Assembly: GCA_024642705.1 (NCBI GenBank)
Contig: JAHEAQ010000001.1
Coordinates: 122,992 to 176,124, forward strand
DNA from: Bacteroidota bacterium
GTDB taxonomy: Bacteria > Bacteroidota > Bacteroidia > Chitinophagales > Saprospiraceae
Length of the DNA stretch: 53,133 nucleotides
Reading direction: 5' to 3'
Of the stretch, positions 18,030-27,708 are shown piece after piece. A program made the translations under genes and the position numbers. The notes below the pieces were generated by a model that was not told the origin of the DNA, did not search any database, and worked only from the letters and a program-made list of their open reading frames with translations. Position 1 is the first letter of the stretch. Every line of letters starts with the position of its first letter.

Positions 18030-18332
18030 CTAATTTCGATAATGCATCAATACCCATCCGAAAAAAGAAACAAGCACAAAAAGTATCATTCCTATCCTTG
18101 CTGAAAATTTCAAATGATTAACAAAAGCTTGAATATCTTGCCTTGATTGCGGATATCTAGTCATTACTTCTTCTTCCAATTTTCTTTTGTTCAAGACATG
18201 TGAAAGGTCAAATTCCACATCAGCTCTAACCAAATTCTTGTAATATTTCATCACTCTCACTCTGAAATAGATATTCACAAATAGCAGAGCGACCACTGCA
18301 CTTATTATTAAAACGATTAAAGTAATGTACAT
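18030..18332 (-). CDS. Small two-pass membrane protein
   Basis: A 100-residue protein with two hydrophobic segments (about residues 2-22 and 75-95) around a charged helix. The open frame can be extended to a TTG at 18440, but a perfect -7 box (TATTTTTG, minus strand, 18350-18357) lies inside that extension, 17 nt before an in-frame ATG at 18332. I therefore take the ATG. It heads the leftward operon, 1 nt before the Gfo/Idh gene. Family and function are unknown. Confidence 0.65.
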   Translation of the reverse strand: MYITLIVLIISAVVALLFVNIYFRVRVMKYYKNLVRADVEFDLSHVLNKRKLEEEVMTRYPQSRQDIQAFVNHLKFSARIGMILFVLVSFFGWVLMHYRN

Positions 18333-18349
18333 TCCAATTAATTTGGTTG

Positions 18350-18357
18350 CAAAAATA
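18350..18357 (-). promoter_or_regulatory. -7 box of the six-gene operon
   Basis: TATTTTTG on the minus strand is an exact TAnnTTTG match, 17 nt before the ATG at 18332. No clear TTTG is seen at -33. Confidence 0.45.
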
Positions 18358-18618
18358 AAATTATAAAACTGAATTCTTGTGTTGTCTCTAAACAATTGCC
18401 CTATTAATTTTGATAATAATCCGAATTGCAATCTGAACAAGACTTTTGTTTTAAAAAAAAATCAAATAGTGAATTGATGTTTGAAAAAAAAGTAAAGAAT
18501 AATCTTCTGGTTTTGCAATAATTCTTGCTTGTCTTTCATTTTATTGCCATCGTCGATAAAACATCATTCAAAAGCAATATCATTTATAAATTGTACGTAA
18601 CTAAACCAAAAATATAAA

Positions 18619-19764
18619 ATGAACTCATTCAAGAATTTTTTCCTTTTTTGTTCAGGTATAACTCCTAATATTTTAAAAAGAAGTCCTATAGATTCAAACA
18701 AATATGCAGGCATAGGAGCAACCATCTTTTTTACAGGAGTATTTGCAGCTGTTTCTGCTGGTTTTGCCATTTTTACGGTATTCAAATCATATACCATTTC
18801 AATTCTTTTTGGTGTTTTATGGGGATTGATGATTTTCAATCTGGATAGGTTTATTGTAATGAGCATGAAGAAAAAAGGAAGTTTTTTTAAAGAATTTGTA
18901 ACAGCAACTCCAAGAATTATCCTTGCCATTCTTATTGCTTTCGTAATTTCAAAACCATTAGAATTGAAGTTGTTTCAAAGTGAAATCAATGGCGAATTGG
19001 TGTTAATGGAACAAGAAGTGTATAAAAACCAAGAAGACAGATTGAGATTAAGATTTTCTCCTTCTATTGACAGTCTTAAAAGTGAACTTGTTGCCCTTGA
19101 TGCTCAAATCAAAGAAAAAAAAGAATTCAGAGATGAACTCAATCTGATTGCTATGCAAGAAGCTGATGGAACAGGAGGTTCCAAAAAGGCTAACCTTGGA
19201 CCAATCTATGCTACAAAAAAGAAAGATGCTAATCAAGCTCAAGTTGAACTAGAAAAAACCGAAGCAGAAATAACACCTTTGATTACGGACAAAAGACTCC
19301 AATTAACGACCTTAGAAGCAAAAATGGATCAACAATTAACAGATCTCAAACAATCTAATTTAGACGGTTTTGCATCACAATTGAATGCTTTAGGAAGTTT
19401 GTCCAATAAAAGCAAAACAATATGGATGGCTAGTTTATTCATTACACTACTTTTCATAGCAATAGAGACAGCTCCTATTTTTACCAAATTGATTGCAGAT
19501 AGAAGTCCATATGATTATCGACTGGATGAGCACGAAAGTCTTTATAGGGCGCATCATCTTACAGCAACTTCAAGATTAAACAATGAAGTTAATAATGACG
19601 TGATTTTTGATAAAGAAGTACAACGGTTCAAAAACCAACAAGCAATAACTGCTGAAAAAGATATCATCAAAGAACTAATTGATCAGGAAGTAGAAAACAT
19701 CAAGCAAAAACCACTTTCTTGGCAAGCATATATTAAGAATAGAAATGTTTTTGGTTCATTGTAA
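18619..19764 (+). CDS. DUF4407 family membrane protein
   Basis: A 381-residue protein. Hydrophobic segments are at about 33-55, 60-80 and 98-115, followed by a long coiled coil (about 125-265), a further membrane segment (about 270-290) and a charged C-terminus. The opening FLFCSGITPNIL and the NLDRFIVMSMKKK block after the second segment are typical of DUF4407, a family of unknown function common in Bacteroidota. It is a single gene closed by a strong shared terminator. Confidence 0.85.
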   Translation: MNSFKNFFLFCSGITPNILKRSPIDSNKYAGIGATIFFTGVFAAVSAGFAIFTVFKSYTISILFGVLWGLMIFNLDRFIVMSMKKKGSFFKEFVTATPRIILAILIAFVISKPLELKLFQSEINGELVLMEQEVYKNQEDRLRLRFSPSIDSLKSELVALDAQIKEKKEFRDELNLIAMQEADGTGGSKKANLGPIYATKKKDANQAQVELEKTEAEITPLITDKRLQLTTLEAKMDQQLTDLKQSNLDGFASQLNALGSLSNKSKTIWMASLFITLLFIAIETAPIFTKLIADRSPYDYRLDEHESLYRAHHLTATSRLNNEVNNDVIFDKEVQRFKNQQAITAEKDIIKELIDQEVENIKQKPLSWQAYIKNRNVFGSL

Positions 19765-19787
19765 AAGAAAATTTTTGGATTAGAATT

Positions 19788-19825
19788 AAAAAGGAGTCCG
19801 AAATTGAATTCGGACTCCTTTTTTT
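19788..19825. terminator. Bidirectional intrinsic terminator
   Basis: A perfect 15-bp stem: AAAAAGGAGTCCGAA at 19788-19802 and its exact complement at 19809-19823, loop of 6 nt, with T tracts on both strands. It serves the DUF4407 gene and the convergent S74 surface-protein gene. Confidence 0.95.
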
Positions 19826-19854
19826 ATATCATAGAAAACATAAAAAGCTAAATT

Positions 19855-22800
19855 CTATTTTTCCTCCACCAATTGCCCCACCAATTTTTCCAATTTTTCA
19901 AGCCTTTTGTTTAGCATTTCGATTTCATCTTGCTGTTGGATGATGATTTCTTGTTGTTCTTGAATTCCTTTGGTCAATATTGGAATCAATCCGATATAAT
20001 TGACCCCTAAATATTCGAATTTATGATTTGGTTCTTTGTCTTCACCAATAGTTGAAAATACTTGCTCAGAAACCAAAGCAGGGAATATTGTTTGCAATTC
20101 TTGCGCTACGAAACCTGTTTGTTCAATTTTCGGTAGATTCATTTCTGGAAATTCCTTACTTTTCATGGTATAAGAACTTGGTTTCAATAACATGATTTTG
20201 CTAATTACAGAAGAAATTTCAATTATATTGCTTTTAAATTTTCGATCAGATGGATTAGTAAAAGTTCCAGTTACTGTCATATCTCCAGCTGCATATACAG
20301 CATAGTTAATAGCACCACCGACACCACCTGCAATACCGTAAACCCCATAATTTGTCGTGCCGTCACCACTAGCATTTCCATAAACCCCGTAATTCGTTAT
20401 ACTTCCACCACTGGCATCACCACTAACCCCATAATTTGTAGCGCCACCATTTGCCTGGCTTCTTGCTCCATAATTAGTGGTACCTCCAGCCGCATAACCA
20501 TTTAAGCCATAATTACCAGTCGCCGCGCCACTTGCAAAGCCATTTACACCATAATTATAAGTACCACTATTTGCACTCCCATTTACGCCATAATTTGCAT
20601 TCAAATTTGCAGCGATAGCTTCACCTCTAACTCCTTGAGGACCCTGACCAAAAACACCGATAGCACCACCATCACCCCAAACTCCGAAACCATAACCTGC
20701 ATCGACTGTATTCTGTCCATACACTCCAGCTACATTGCTATTTGTTCCTATGGCATAATTCTTAATGCCACTGAAACCATTACCTTGTTTCCTAGAATCC
20801 AGAACACTGGTCCGTCCATTTATATTTAGCACCTTAGCATCAAACTCCCCGTATATCAAAGAACTATCCTTGGTCGCATCCTGGTTATGGATAAATAATT
20901 TGTTTTCACCTGCAGCTGTTTTTCCTGCATTGTAACCAATGAAAATATTCCCACTGCCTGTTGTGGCTTTACCTGCTTCGTGACCAATTGCAACATTATT
21001 GATCCCAGTTGTATTTGAATGCAAAGTACTGTTTCCCAATGCTGCATTATTGCTTCCACTAGTATTCGAGTACATAGATTGGTCCCCCAAGGCTGTATTA
21101 TGCTTTCCTACATTTAATAAAGGGTCTATTCCTCCTTTCAAAGCCTCATATCCCAATGCTGTGTTGTAAGAATTTCCAACAATATTGGTGCTATCTGCAT
21201 TGTACATGGCATTATGGCCTATTGCAGTATTTCTTGATTGCACTTTATTAAAGAACATGCTATATGATCCTATGGCTACATTATTGGAGCCTTGAGAATT
21301 AAATCTCATGGCATTCCCTCCAACCACTGTATTACGAGTTCCAGTGTTAAGTGCCGGATCAGGACCACCATATAAAGCATTATATCCAATCGCTGTGTTG
21401 AAGGTAACTACTCCAAAAACTGAGTTGCTATCTGCATTGTGCATAGCATTCTTTCCAATAGCGGTACTTCCAGAATTTGCTTTATTATTAAAAAGACTTC
21501 TGTGACCAATGCTTGTATTTCCAAACCCAAGAGAATTTAGATACAATGCAGATGCCCCCGAAGCGGTATTCATGTAGCCTTCTGTGTTATTTAATAATCC
21601 AGCTGCACCATTTGCAGAATTTGAAAAACCGGTGGTATTTTTAAACAATGCAGAACTTCCAATGGCAGTATTATTGTACCCTTCAGTGTTGAACCACATC
21701 GTACTATCTCCAACCGCCACGTTATAGTTTCCTATCGAATTTGAAAATAAGCTACTATTTCCTACTGCAGTATTATTAGTTCCGCTTGTCATCGAATACA
21801 TAGTTTGATCTCCGATCGCTGTATTGTATTTACCTGTATTGTCTGTAATGGTACTATTACCTTTAAGTGCTTCATACCCCAAAGCTGTATTGAAAGTCGA
21901 ATAACCATTGCTTGTGCTGTCAGCAAACATCATTGCTCTGGTTCCAATAGCTGTTGTTCTTGAATTAGCTTTATTGTTGTATAATGCTATGCGGCCGATC
22001 GCTATATTATTGTTTCCTGTGGTATTAAAATAAAGTGCTCCAGAACCAATAGCTTGATTCCAGGATCCCTCGGTATTATTAAAAAGCACAGCAGATCCGC
22101 CTCCAAAATTTAGGTTTCCCGAAGTATTATTGAATAATACCCCTTGACCAACTGCAACATTAGAATGACCTATTGTGTTTGATGCCAATGTCGTGGTACC
22201 AACAGCAACATTATTGAATCCCTCTGTATTACTGTATAAACTAGAGTCACCTAAAGCGACATTGCTAGTTCCTGCCAAGTTTGAGTAAAGACTATTTACA
22301 CCAATTCCAACATTATGTGTACCAATCGTGTTGGACCATAATGCACTACTCCCTACAGCAATATTGTGCACACCCTCTGTATTGGAGAATAAAGTACTAT
22401 CTCCTATTGCAACATTAAGACTTCCGATAGTATTTTTCTGCAAACTAAAGGACCCGAAAGCTGAATTTCGATTGCCTATCGTATTAGAGTATAACGACTG
22501 CACTCCAATTCCAACATTGAAACTTCCTGTCGTATTGAAAATCAGACTGCTTCTTCCAAAAGCAATATTAAACGATCCTGTTGTATTTTGAGCCAAAGAA
22601 AAATTACCTACGGCTGTATTAAAGTATCCATCATATCCATTGACATGGATTATGTTGTTACCCGCATTCTGACCTATAAATAAATTATCACTGGAACCCA
22701 AATTGACCATTTGAAATTGAAGATCACCAATGCTATTTTTCTTGAAAACTAACTTCTCTGTGCCATCAAGACTGAATTTGATGGTATTTTGTGCAGTAAG

Positions 22801-22875
22801 ATAGTTTATGAATGAGATTAATAGAAAAAAGAAAAAAAATTGAAAGAATCTAATAGCAATTGATCTTGTTATCAT
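19855..22875 (-). CDS. Large repeat-rich surface protein with C-terminal S74 chaperone domain
   Basis: A 1006-residue exported protein. A signal peptide ends at about residue 29 (LTAQ). From about residue 86 to 678 there are about 33 copies of a 17-residue repeat of the form NxAxGxxSLxxNTxGxx, resembling the left-handed parallel beta-roll of YadA-type heads, with several 5-6-residue insertions. A second repeat region of 13-15 residues (NYGVxG...) spans about 761-856. Residues 876 onward form a peptidase S74 intramolecular chaperone with SDRKFKSNI, so Ser876 and Lys881 are the expected self-cleaving pair. A coiled coil (about 970-1006) ends the chain. It is probably a trimeric fibrous adhesin that releases its chaperone; it is not accompanied by phage genes. 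Confidence 0.88.
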   Translation of the reverse strand: MITRSIAIRFFQFFFFFLLISFINYLTAQNTIKFSLDGTEKLVFKKNSIGDLQFQMVNLGSSDNLFIGQNAGNNIIHVNGYDGYFNTAVGNFSLAQNTTGSFNIAFGRSSLIFNTTGSFNVGIGVQSLYSNTIGNRNSAFGSFSLQKNTIGSLNVAIGDSTLFSNTEGVHNIAVGSSALWSNTIGTHNVGIGVNSLYSNLAGTSNVALGDSSLYSNTEGFNNVAVGTTTLASNTIGHSNVAVGQGVLFNNTSGNLNFGGGSAVLFNNTEGSWNQAIGSGALYFNTTGNNNIAIGRIALYNNKANSRTTAIGTRAMMFADSTSNGYSTFNTALGYEALKGNSTITDNTGKYNTAIGDQTMYSMTSGTNNTAVGNSSLFSNSIGNYNVAVGDSTMWFNTEGYNNTAIGSSALFKNTTGFSNSANGAAGLLNNTEGYMNTASGASALYLNSLGFGNTSIGHRSLFNNKANSGSTAIGKNAMHNADSNSVFGVVTFNTAIGYNALYGGPDPALNTGTRNTVVGGNAMRFNSQGSNNVAIGSYSMFFNKVQSRNTAIGHNAMYNADSTNIVGNSYNTALGYEALKGGIDPLLNVGKHNTALGDQSMYSNTSGSNNAALGNSTLHSNTTGINNVAIGHEAGKATTGSGNIFIGYNAGKTAAGENKLFIHNQDATKDSSLIYGEFDAKVLNINGRTSVLDSRKQGNGFSGIKNYAIGTNSNVAGVYGQNTVDAGYGFGVWGDGGAIGVFGQGPQGVRGEAIAANLNANYGVNGSANSGTYNYGVNGFASGAATGNYGLNGYAAGGTTNYGARSQANGGATNYGVSGDASGGSITNYGVYGNASGDGTTNYGVYGIAGGVGGAINYAVYAAGDMTVTGTFTNPSDRKFKSNIIEISSVISKIMLLKPSSYTMKSKEFPEMNLPKIEQTGFVAQELQTIFPALVSEQVFSTIGEDKEPNHKFEYLGVNYIGLIPILTKGIQEQQEIIIQQQDEIEMLNKRLEKLEKLVGQLVEEK
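20308..20595 (-). repeat. 13-15-residue NYGVxG repeats within the S74 protein
   Basis: Seven in-frame units of 39-45 bp, each beginning NYG and containing a small-residue, glycine-rich stretch (residues about 761-856). They lie between the YadA-like repeats and the S74 domain and probably form the shaft. Boundaries are approximate. Confidence 0.75.
20841..22620 (-). repeat. About 33 tandem 51-bp coding repeats
   Basis: In-frame 17-residue units with conserved G at position 5, L or M near position 9 and N-T/S near 12-13. Six units are lengthened by 5-6 residues (for example those with ADSTN or GGIDPLLN). Codons are diverged between units, so the array is old rather than a recent expansion. 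Confidence 0.85.
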
Positions 22876-23158
22876 TTTTATTGGCTTAGATGTTATAAAA
22901 TATATTTACTAAGCTACTCATTTCATTTCATAATCTCGAAATTATATTATAGCTATTCATTTTCAGACAATTAAGCAAAAAATATATAACTAAAATTTAG
23001 TTTGAAATAGATTGGAAAATCTAGATAGGATGTTAAAAAGTTCTAATGTTTACTTTGTTGATTTACAATGAGAATAAGATGTAATGTTCTTCTATAATCG
23101 ATTTATGCTAATTTTATTCATTCTTAAACAATTACAACTTGTATTAAAGAAGGAAAGT
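22876..23158. other. Intergenic, no gene seen
   Basis: This AT-rich stretch upstream of the S74 gene holds no convincing open frame or RNA. A near-match -7 element TATATTTT on the minus strand occurs just before the S74 start region. Confidence 0.5.
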
Positions 23159-23493
23159 CTACAAATTGATCACATCTTTTGTTCCAATGTTTCCATCTAA
23201 AGATTGAAAACCCTGCAATGTTATGTAATCCCATGTTATATAGCTCTTGAATCACCAGTAAAAATAGTGCTACCCAAAGTCTCTGTAGTTATAGAAAGGT
23301 GATCTTTTTTGGATATCCTTAAAGATATCTGAATAAGTACTTAACTTGCAATAATCGTATAGTTCAATCTTGAATTTTCATGCACATCATAAAATTTTTG
23401 TGGTGAACCAACATCAATAATTTCAGCTTTCGCAAAAAAAGAAAAAAGAAAACTGAAAAGGAAAAATGCAATTCTTTATTGTGATGTTTTCAC
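23159..23493 (-). pseudogene. Decayed exported protein, possibly a sensor N-terminus
   Basis: On the minus strand a GTG at 23493 begins MKTSQ, interrupted by a TAA, then a clear signal peptide RIAFFLFSFLFSFFAKA and mature EIIDVGSPQKFYDV up to a TAA at 23341-23343. The reading continues in another frame as YSDIFKDIQKRSPFY and NYRDFG, broken by a TAG (23270-23272) and a TGA (23252-23254), and ends TWDYITLQGFQ to a TAG at 23159. Protein-like composition across at least one frameshift and three stops marks a remnant. The DIFKDIQ...RDFG..YFYW pattern loosely recalls the 7TMR-DISM extracellular sensor domain; that is tentative. Confidence 0.45.
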
Positions 23494-23656
23494 TGTATTC
23501 AAATTTAAACTTAAGTTTAGGCTTTTCTAACCATTTAACCCCGGCAAACAATTACATCGAATTACTCAAAAAGAGTGGTAGTAAAACCAACGACGCTATT
23601 CTAAGTTTTTCTTGTTTAAATTCTAGCATTCAATAGATCGATTAAATTCTAGAAAA

Positions 23657-26278
23657 TCACACCACCAATTCCCTCGCTTTTTCTAATGCTTTCTCGATTC
23701 CACTTGGATTTTTTCCTCCTGCAGTAGCAAAAAAAGCTTGTCCACCTCCGCCGCCATCTATTTCTTTAGCCAATAATCTGACCATGTTGCCAGCATGGAA
23801 GGCTTTTTCTTTTGTAAGATTTTCACTAATGGTTAACATCAATTGTGCTTTCCCTTCATCTTCAATTCCAAAAAGAATAAAAGCATCCTTGATTTCTTTT
23901 TCCAAATTATAAGCAAGTGTTTTTGCTGCCTTTGAATCTGAAATTGGTAGTTTGACCGCAAGAAAATTAATTCCTGAGATCTTTTGAACTTCAGATTTTA
24001 AATCCCCCTGCAGATTGTTTGCTTTTGAAGCCAAAAGTTCTTCAATTTGTTTCTTTAATGTTTTATTCTCTTCTTGAAGTGCAGCAATATTTTCTACAGT
24101 TCTTAAAGAATTTTTAAACAAATTCCGAATTTGACCTAATTCATTCATTTCAGAAACAACAAAATTTTGAGCAGCAACAGCAGTAATTGCCTCTATTCTT
24201 CTAACTCCTGAAGCAATTCCAGTTTCAGAAATGATTTTGAACAATCCAATTTTACCAGTAGCATTCACGTGACATCCGCCACACAATTCAACAGAATAAC
24301 TTTTATCAAAAGTTATCATTCTGACGGTCTCTCCATACTTTTCGCCGAACAGCATCATTGCTCCAGATTCTTTTGCGATTTCAATTGGTGTATTTCTAGA
24401 TTCTTCCAATTGAATATTTTCCCTTATTTTTTGATTTACTATTTCTTCTACCTGTGCAATTTCTTCCTCTGTCATTTTTTGAAAATGGGAAAAATCAAAT
24501 CTGAAATTATCAGCCCTTACCAAGGAACCTTTTTGAGCGACATGATTTCCTAATACCATCCTGAGCGCTGCATGAAGCAAATGGGTGGCTGAATGGTTAT
24601 TCTCAGTTAGGTTTCTTTGATTTCCATTTACTTCTGCTTTTACATTTGCATGCAAATTTGAAGGAAGTTTTGCTACATAATGAAGGATTAGATCATTTTC
24701 TTTTTTTGTATCAACAACATTTATTTCTTCTCCTTCAAAATACAATTTTCCTTGATCCCCTACTTGACCACCTCCTTCAGCATAGAATGGGGTGACATTT
24801 AACACCAATTGAATATTAATACCATTTTTATCTTCTACTGTCCTATATTTCAGAACTTTAGAATTTTCTACAACCAATTGATCATAACCTACAAATTCCA
24901 CGTTCCCCTCATATACTGACGTCCAATCACTTGTAGATCTTTTAGCATCTGCTCTAGATCTTTCCTTCTGAGCAGATAATGCTAATTCAAAGCCCTTTTC
25001 ATCCAATTCCCAACCTCTTTCACTGGTTATTAATTTGGTTAAATCTATAGGGAAACCATAGGTATCGTACAATAAAAATGCCTCATCACCAGTAATAATG
25101 TTGTCCGTCAAATTCAATTGTTCTATCCTTTTCAAGCCTCCTTCAAGAGTATTCAAAAAAGATTTTTCTTCTTCTTGAACAACCTTTGTTACAAAATCTA
25201 CTTGAGCTTTTAATTCTGGGAACACATCTTTAAAACTTTCAGCTAATGGGGAGACCAATTTATACATTAATGCTTCATCAATCTCAAGAAAAGAATAATA
25301 ATACCTTACAGCTCTTCTTAGTATTCTACGGATTACATATCCTGCTCCAGTACTTGAAGGCATTTCACCATCAGCAATTGCGAAACAAACTGCGCGAATA
25401 TGATCTACCAAAACACGCATAGCGATATCAGATTTGCTACTGCCATCATATTTTGAGGTATATTCTATTCCTGATTCATTTTCTAAAAGTTGGATGAATG
25501 GAGAAAATATGTCCGTGTCGTAATTTGAAGTTTTTTGCTGTAATGCCATACACAACCTTTCAAAACCCATACCTGTATCTATGTGTTTTTCAGGTAAGTT
25601 TACCAGCGATTTGTCTGCTTTTCTGTTGAATTGAATAAAAACTAGATTCCAAATTTCTACAACCAAAGGATGATCCATATTTACTAAAGTCCCACCATCT
25701 ACTTTCGAGCGTTCAGCATTTGAACGCAAATCCACATGAATTTCTGAGCAAGGTCCACACGGTCCTTGTTCGCCCATTTCCCAAAAGTTGTCTTTTCTAT
25801 CGAAAAACAATATCCTTTCTTCAGGTAAATGCTTGCTCCAAAGTTTATAAGCTTCATTGTCAGGTTCAAGATTGTCTGTTGTATCTCCTACAAATACTGT
25901 GGCATAAAGTCTATCTTTGTCAAGCTCATATACCTCCGTAAGTAATTCCCAAGCCCAATCTATAGCCTCTTCTTTAAAATAATCACCAAATGACCAATTC
26001 CCCAGCATTTCGAACATAGTGTGGTGGTATGAATCGATACCAACATCTTCTAGGTCATTATGCTTACCTGTTACCCGTAAACATTTTTGAGTGTCTACAA
26101 TTCTTTTATAAGGACTAACTGCATTATTCAAAAAATAATCTTTGAATTGATTCATTCCAGCGTTGGTAAACATCAATGTGGGGTCATTTTTTAACACTAT
26201 TGGCGCGGACGCTACAATTTTATGATCTTTTTTTTCAAAAAATTCTAAAAATTTATTTCTTATTTCTTTTGCCTTCAT
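23657..26278 (-). CDS. alaS: Alanyl-tRNA synthetase
   Basis: Charges tRNA-Ala. The 873 residues include the class II catalytic core (KCLRVTGKHNDLEDVG near residue 65; HIDTGMGFERL near 232), the editing domain with HSATHLLH and the distal CGGCH zinc-binding motif, and the C-Ala domain with the ending GGGGGQAFFATAGG. Complete and typical in length. A candidate promoter (TTTG, 23 nt, TATATTTT) lies at 26295-26329. Confidence 0.97.
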   Translation of the reverse strand: MKAKEIRNKFLEFFEKKDHKIVASAPIVLKNDPTLMFTNAGMNQFKDYFLNNAVSPYKRIVDTQKCLRVTGKHNDLEDVGIDSYHHTMFEMLGNWSFGDYFKEEAIDWAWELLTEVYELDKDRLYATVFVGDTTDNLEPDNEAYKLWSKHLPEERILFFDRKDNFWEMGEQGPCGPCSEIHVDLRSNAERSKVDGGTLVNMDHPLVVEIWNLVFIQFNRKADKSLVNLPEKHIDTGMGFERLCMALQQKTSNYDTDIFSPFIQLLENESGIEYTSKYDGSSKSDIAMRVLVDHIRAVCFAIADGEMPSSTGAGYVIRRILRRAVRYYYSFLEIDEALMYKLVSPLAESFKDVFPELKAQVDFVTKVVQEEEKSFLNTLEGGLKRIEQLNLTDNIITGDEAFLLYDTYGFPIDLTKLITSERGWELDEKGFELALSAQKERSRADAKRSTSDWTSVYEGNVEFVGYDQLVVENSKVLKYRTVEDKNGINIQLVLNVTPFYAEGGGQVGDQGKLYFEGEEINVVDTKKENDLILHYVAKLPSNLHANVKAEVNGNQRNLTENNHSATHLLHAALRMVLGNHVAQKGSLVRADNFRFDFSHFQKMTEEEIAQVEEIVNQKIRENIQLEESRNTPIEIAKESGAMMLFGEKYGETVRMITFDKSYSVELCGGCHVNATGKIGLFKIISETGIASGVRRIEAITAVAAQNFVVSEMNELGQIRNLFKNSLRTVENIAALQEENKTLKKQIEELLASKANNLQGDLKSEVQKISGINFLAVKLPISDSKAAKTLAYNLEKEIKDAFILFGIEDEGKAQLMLTISENLTKEKAFHAGNMVRLLAKEIDGGGGGQAFFATAGGKNPSGIEKALEKARELVV

Positions 26279-26626
26279 CTGGTATTCAATTATTAAAATA
26301 TAACGCTTTTTTTAAATGTGTTTTACAAATTTCCTTCTTTTCATTCTAATATCATAATTATCAATTATTTATAAAAAGAAAAAAATAAAATTAATTTTTA
26401 TCATAATATGTCACATTTGATTTTGAAAATTCAATCTCAAAAAGTATTTTTACAGCCATCCTAATGACATATCTTAAAACAAGAGCAAATGTAGACAAAA
26501 CATTATGATTTTGGAAAATCAAATTTATTTTAAAAAATTTGGTACCTATCATAGTTTTGACTTTTTTGAAAAATTGTTTTTATAAAACCGACCGATTTTA
26601 ACTGATATGATTAAATTAATAATTGG
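26279..26626. other. Divergent promoter region between alaS and the M23 peptidase gene
   Basis: 348 bp, AT-rich and without a gene. It carries the alaS promoter candidate (minus strand) and a TAGTTTTG -7 box on the plus strand at 26552-26559 for the peptidase gene. Confidence 0.5.
26295..26329 (-). promoter_or_regulatory. Candidate alaS promoter
   Basis: On the minus strand, TTTG (26326-26329) and TATATTTT (26295-26302) are separated by 23 nt. The -7 box matches seven of eight consensus positions and lies 16 nt before the alaS ATG. Confidence 0.45.
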
Positions 26627-27610
26627 ATGAAATTAAATAAGTACATTTATAACCCACACACACTTCAATTCGAAGAACATAAATTATCTTCCAAAGAAAT
26701 TTTGGTGAGAGGGTTTGGAGTAACTTCCGGTATAATTATTATGTCTTTTTTATTGTTTATTTTTTCTTATCATTATTTGCCTTCCCCAAAGGAAAAAGCC
26801 CAAAAAAGAGAAATTGATCAACTAAGCTTACAATACTCATTTCTGAATAAAGAGTTAGAAAATATAAGTGAAGAACTAAACCTTGTACAACAAAAAGATG
26901 CCAATATTCATAGAGTAATTTTAGGTATGGATCCTATTGATGAAGATATATGGAATGGGGGTACTGGGGGATCTAAAAAATATGAGTTTATTACAAATTT
27001 CGCCAATACTGGTAAGATTATTAAAACTTCACTTTCAAAATTAGATAAACTCAAATTAAAATTTGAATTGCAAAAAAAATCTCTTGATTCTCTAGAAATA
27101 TTAGCTAATTCTAGAAAAGAGAAATTAATGTCGATTCCAAGTATCAAGCCTATCAGAGAGGATAAATTGGCAAGAAATATTCATAGATTGTCAGGATTCG
27201 GCAATAGAATACATCCTATTCATGGAGTGAAAAAATTCCATATGGGAATTGATTTTACTTCTCCTAAGGGGACCGAAATTATTGCCTCAGGAAATGGCAA
27301 AGTTGTTAGAGTAGAGAATAAAGCAAACGGATACGGCAAAAACATTACTATTGATCATGGGTATGGTTTTACTACACTATATGGTCATTTAAGCGAAATC
27401 AATGTTAAAGAAGGCGATAAAGTTATTCGAGGTCAAATTATAGGCAAGGTTGGAACAACAGGTTCATCAACTGCCCCACATTTGCATTATGAAGTAAGAA
27501 TCAATGGAGATGCGGTTAACCCAATCGATTATTGCATGGACGGTTTATCTCCATCTGAATTCCAAATATTGATAAAAAAAGCAGGCGAAGAAAATCAATC
27601 ATTTGACTAA
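26627..27610 (+). CDS. M23 family (LytM-type) peptidoglycan endopeptidase
   Basis: A 327-residue membrane-anchored zinc peptidase. One hydrophobic segment (about residues 30-50) is followed by a coiled coil (about 55-165) and the LytM domain (about 185-305). Zinc ligands are His205 and Asp209 in HMGID and His287 of the HLH motif (285-287); catalytic His254 is in YGHLS. It probably cleaves peptidoglycan crosslinks in growth or division. All active-site residues are present, unlike the degenerate EnvC/NlpD group. It is a single gene. Confidence 0.93.
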   Translation: MKLNKYIYNPHTLQFEEHKLSSKEILVRGFGVTSGIIIMSFLLFIFSYHYLPSPKEKAQKREIDQLSLQYSFLNKELENISEELNLVQQKDANIHRVILGMDPIDEDIWNGGTGGSKKYEFITNFANTGKIIKTSLSKLDKLKLKFELQKKSLDSLEILANSRKEKLMSIPSIKPIREDKLARNIHRLSGFGNRIHPIHGVKKFHMGIDFTSPKGTEIIASGNGKVVRVENKANGYGKNITIDHGYGFTTLYGHLSEINVKEGDKVIRGQIIGKVGTTGSSTAPHLHYEVRINGDAVNPIDYCMDGLSPSEFQILIKKAGEENQSFD

Positions 27611-27690
27611 AATTCTTTTTTGTTTTCATCCCGTTGCTGAACTTATCTATACATTCATCTAGCAAAATATTAATTTAATATTCTCAAATG

Positions 27691-27698
27691 TATATTTG
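27691..27698 (+). promoter_or_regulatory. -7 box 10 nt before the TMTC-like gene
   Basis: TATATTTG is an exact -7 match and ends only 10 nt before the ATG at 27709, so any transcript from it would have a leader of just a few bases. Confidence 0.5.
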
Positions 27699-27708
27699 AT
27701 TTATTTAA

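Noticed and set aside
20308-22620. Tandem repeats as a possible CRISPR array or prophage tail region
   Set aside because: The repeats are in frame, diverged, with no spacers, and encode a beta-roll; no other phage gene is present.
23466-23636. A 56-residue open frame on the plus strand overlapping the decayed gene
   Set aside because: It has no recognisable domain or signal, no nearby promoter, and lies partly opposite the protein-like minus-strand remnant.
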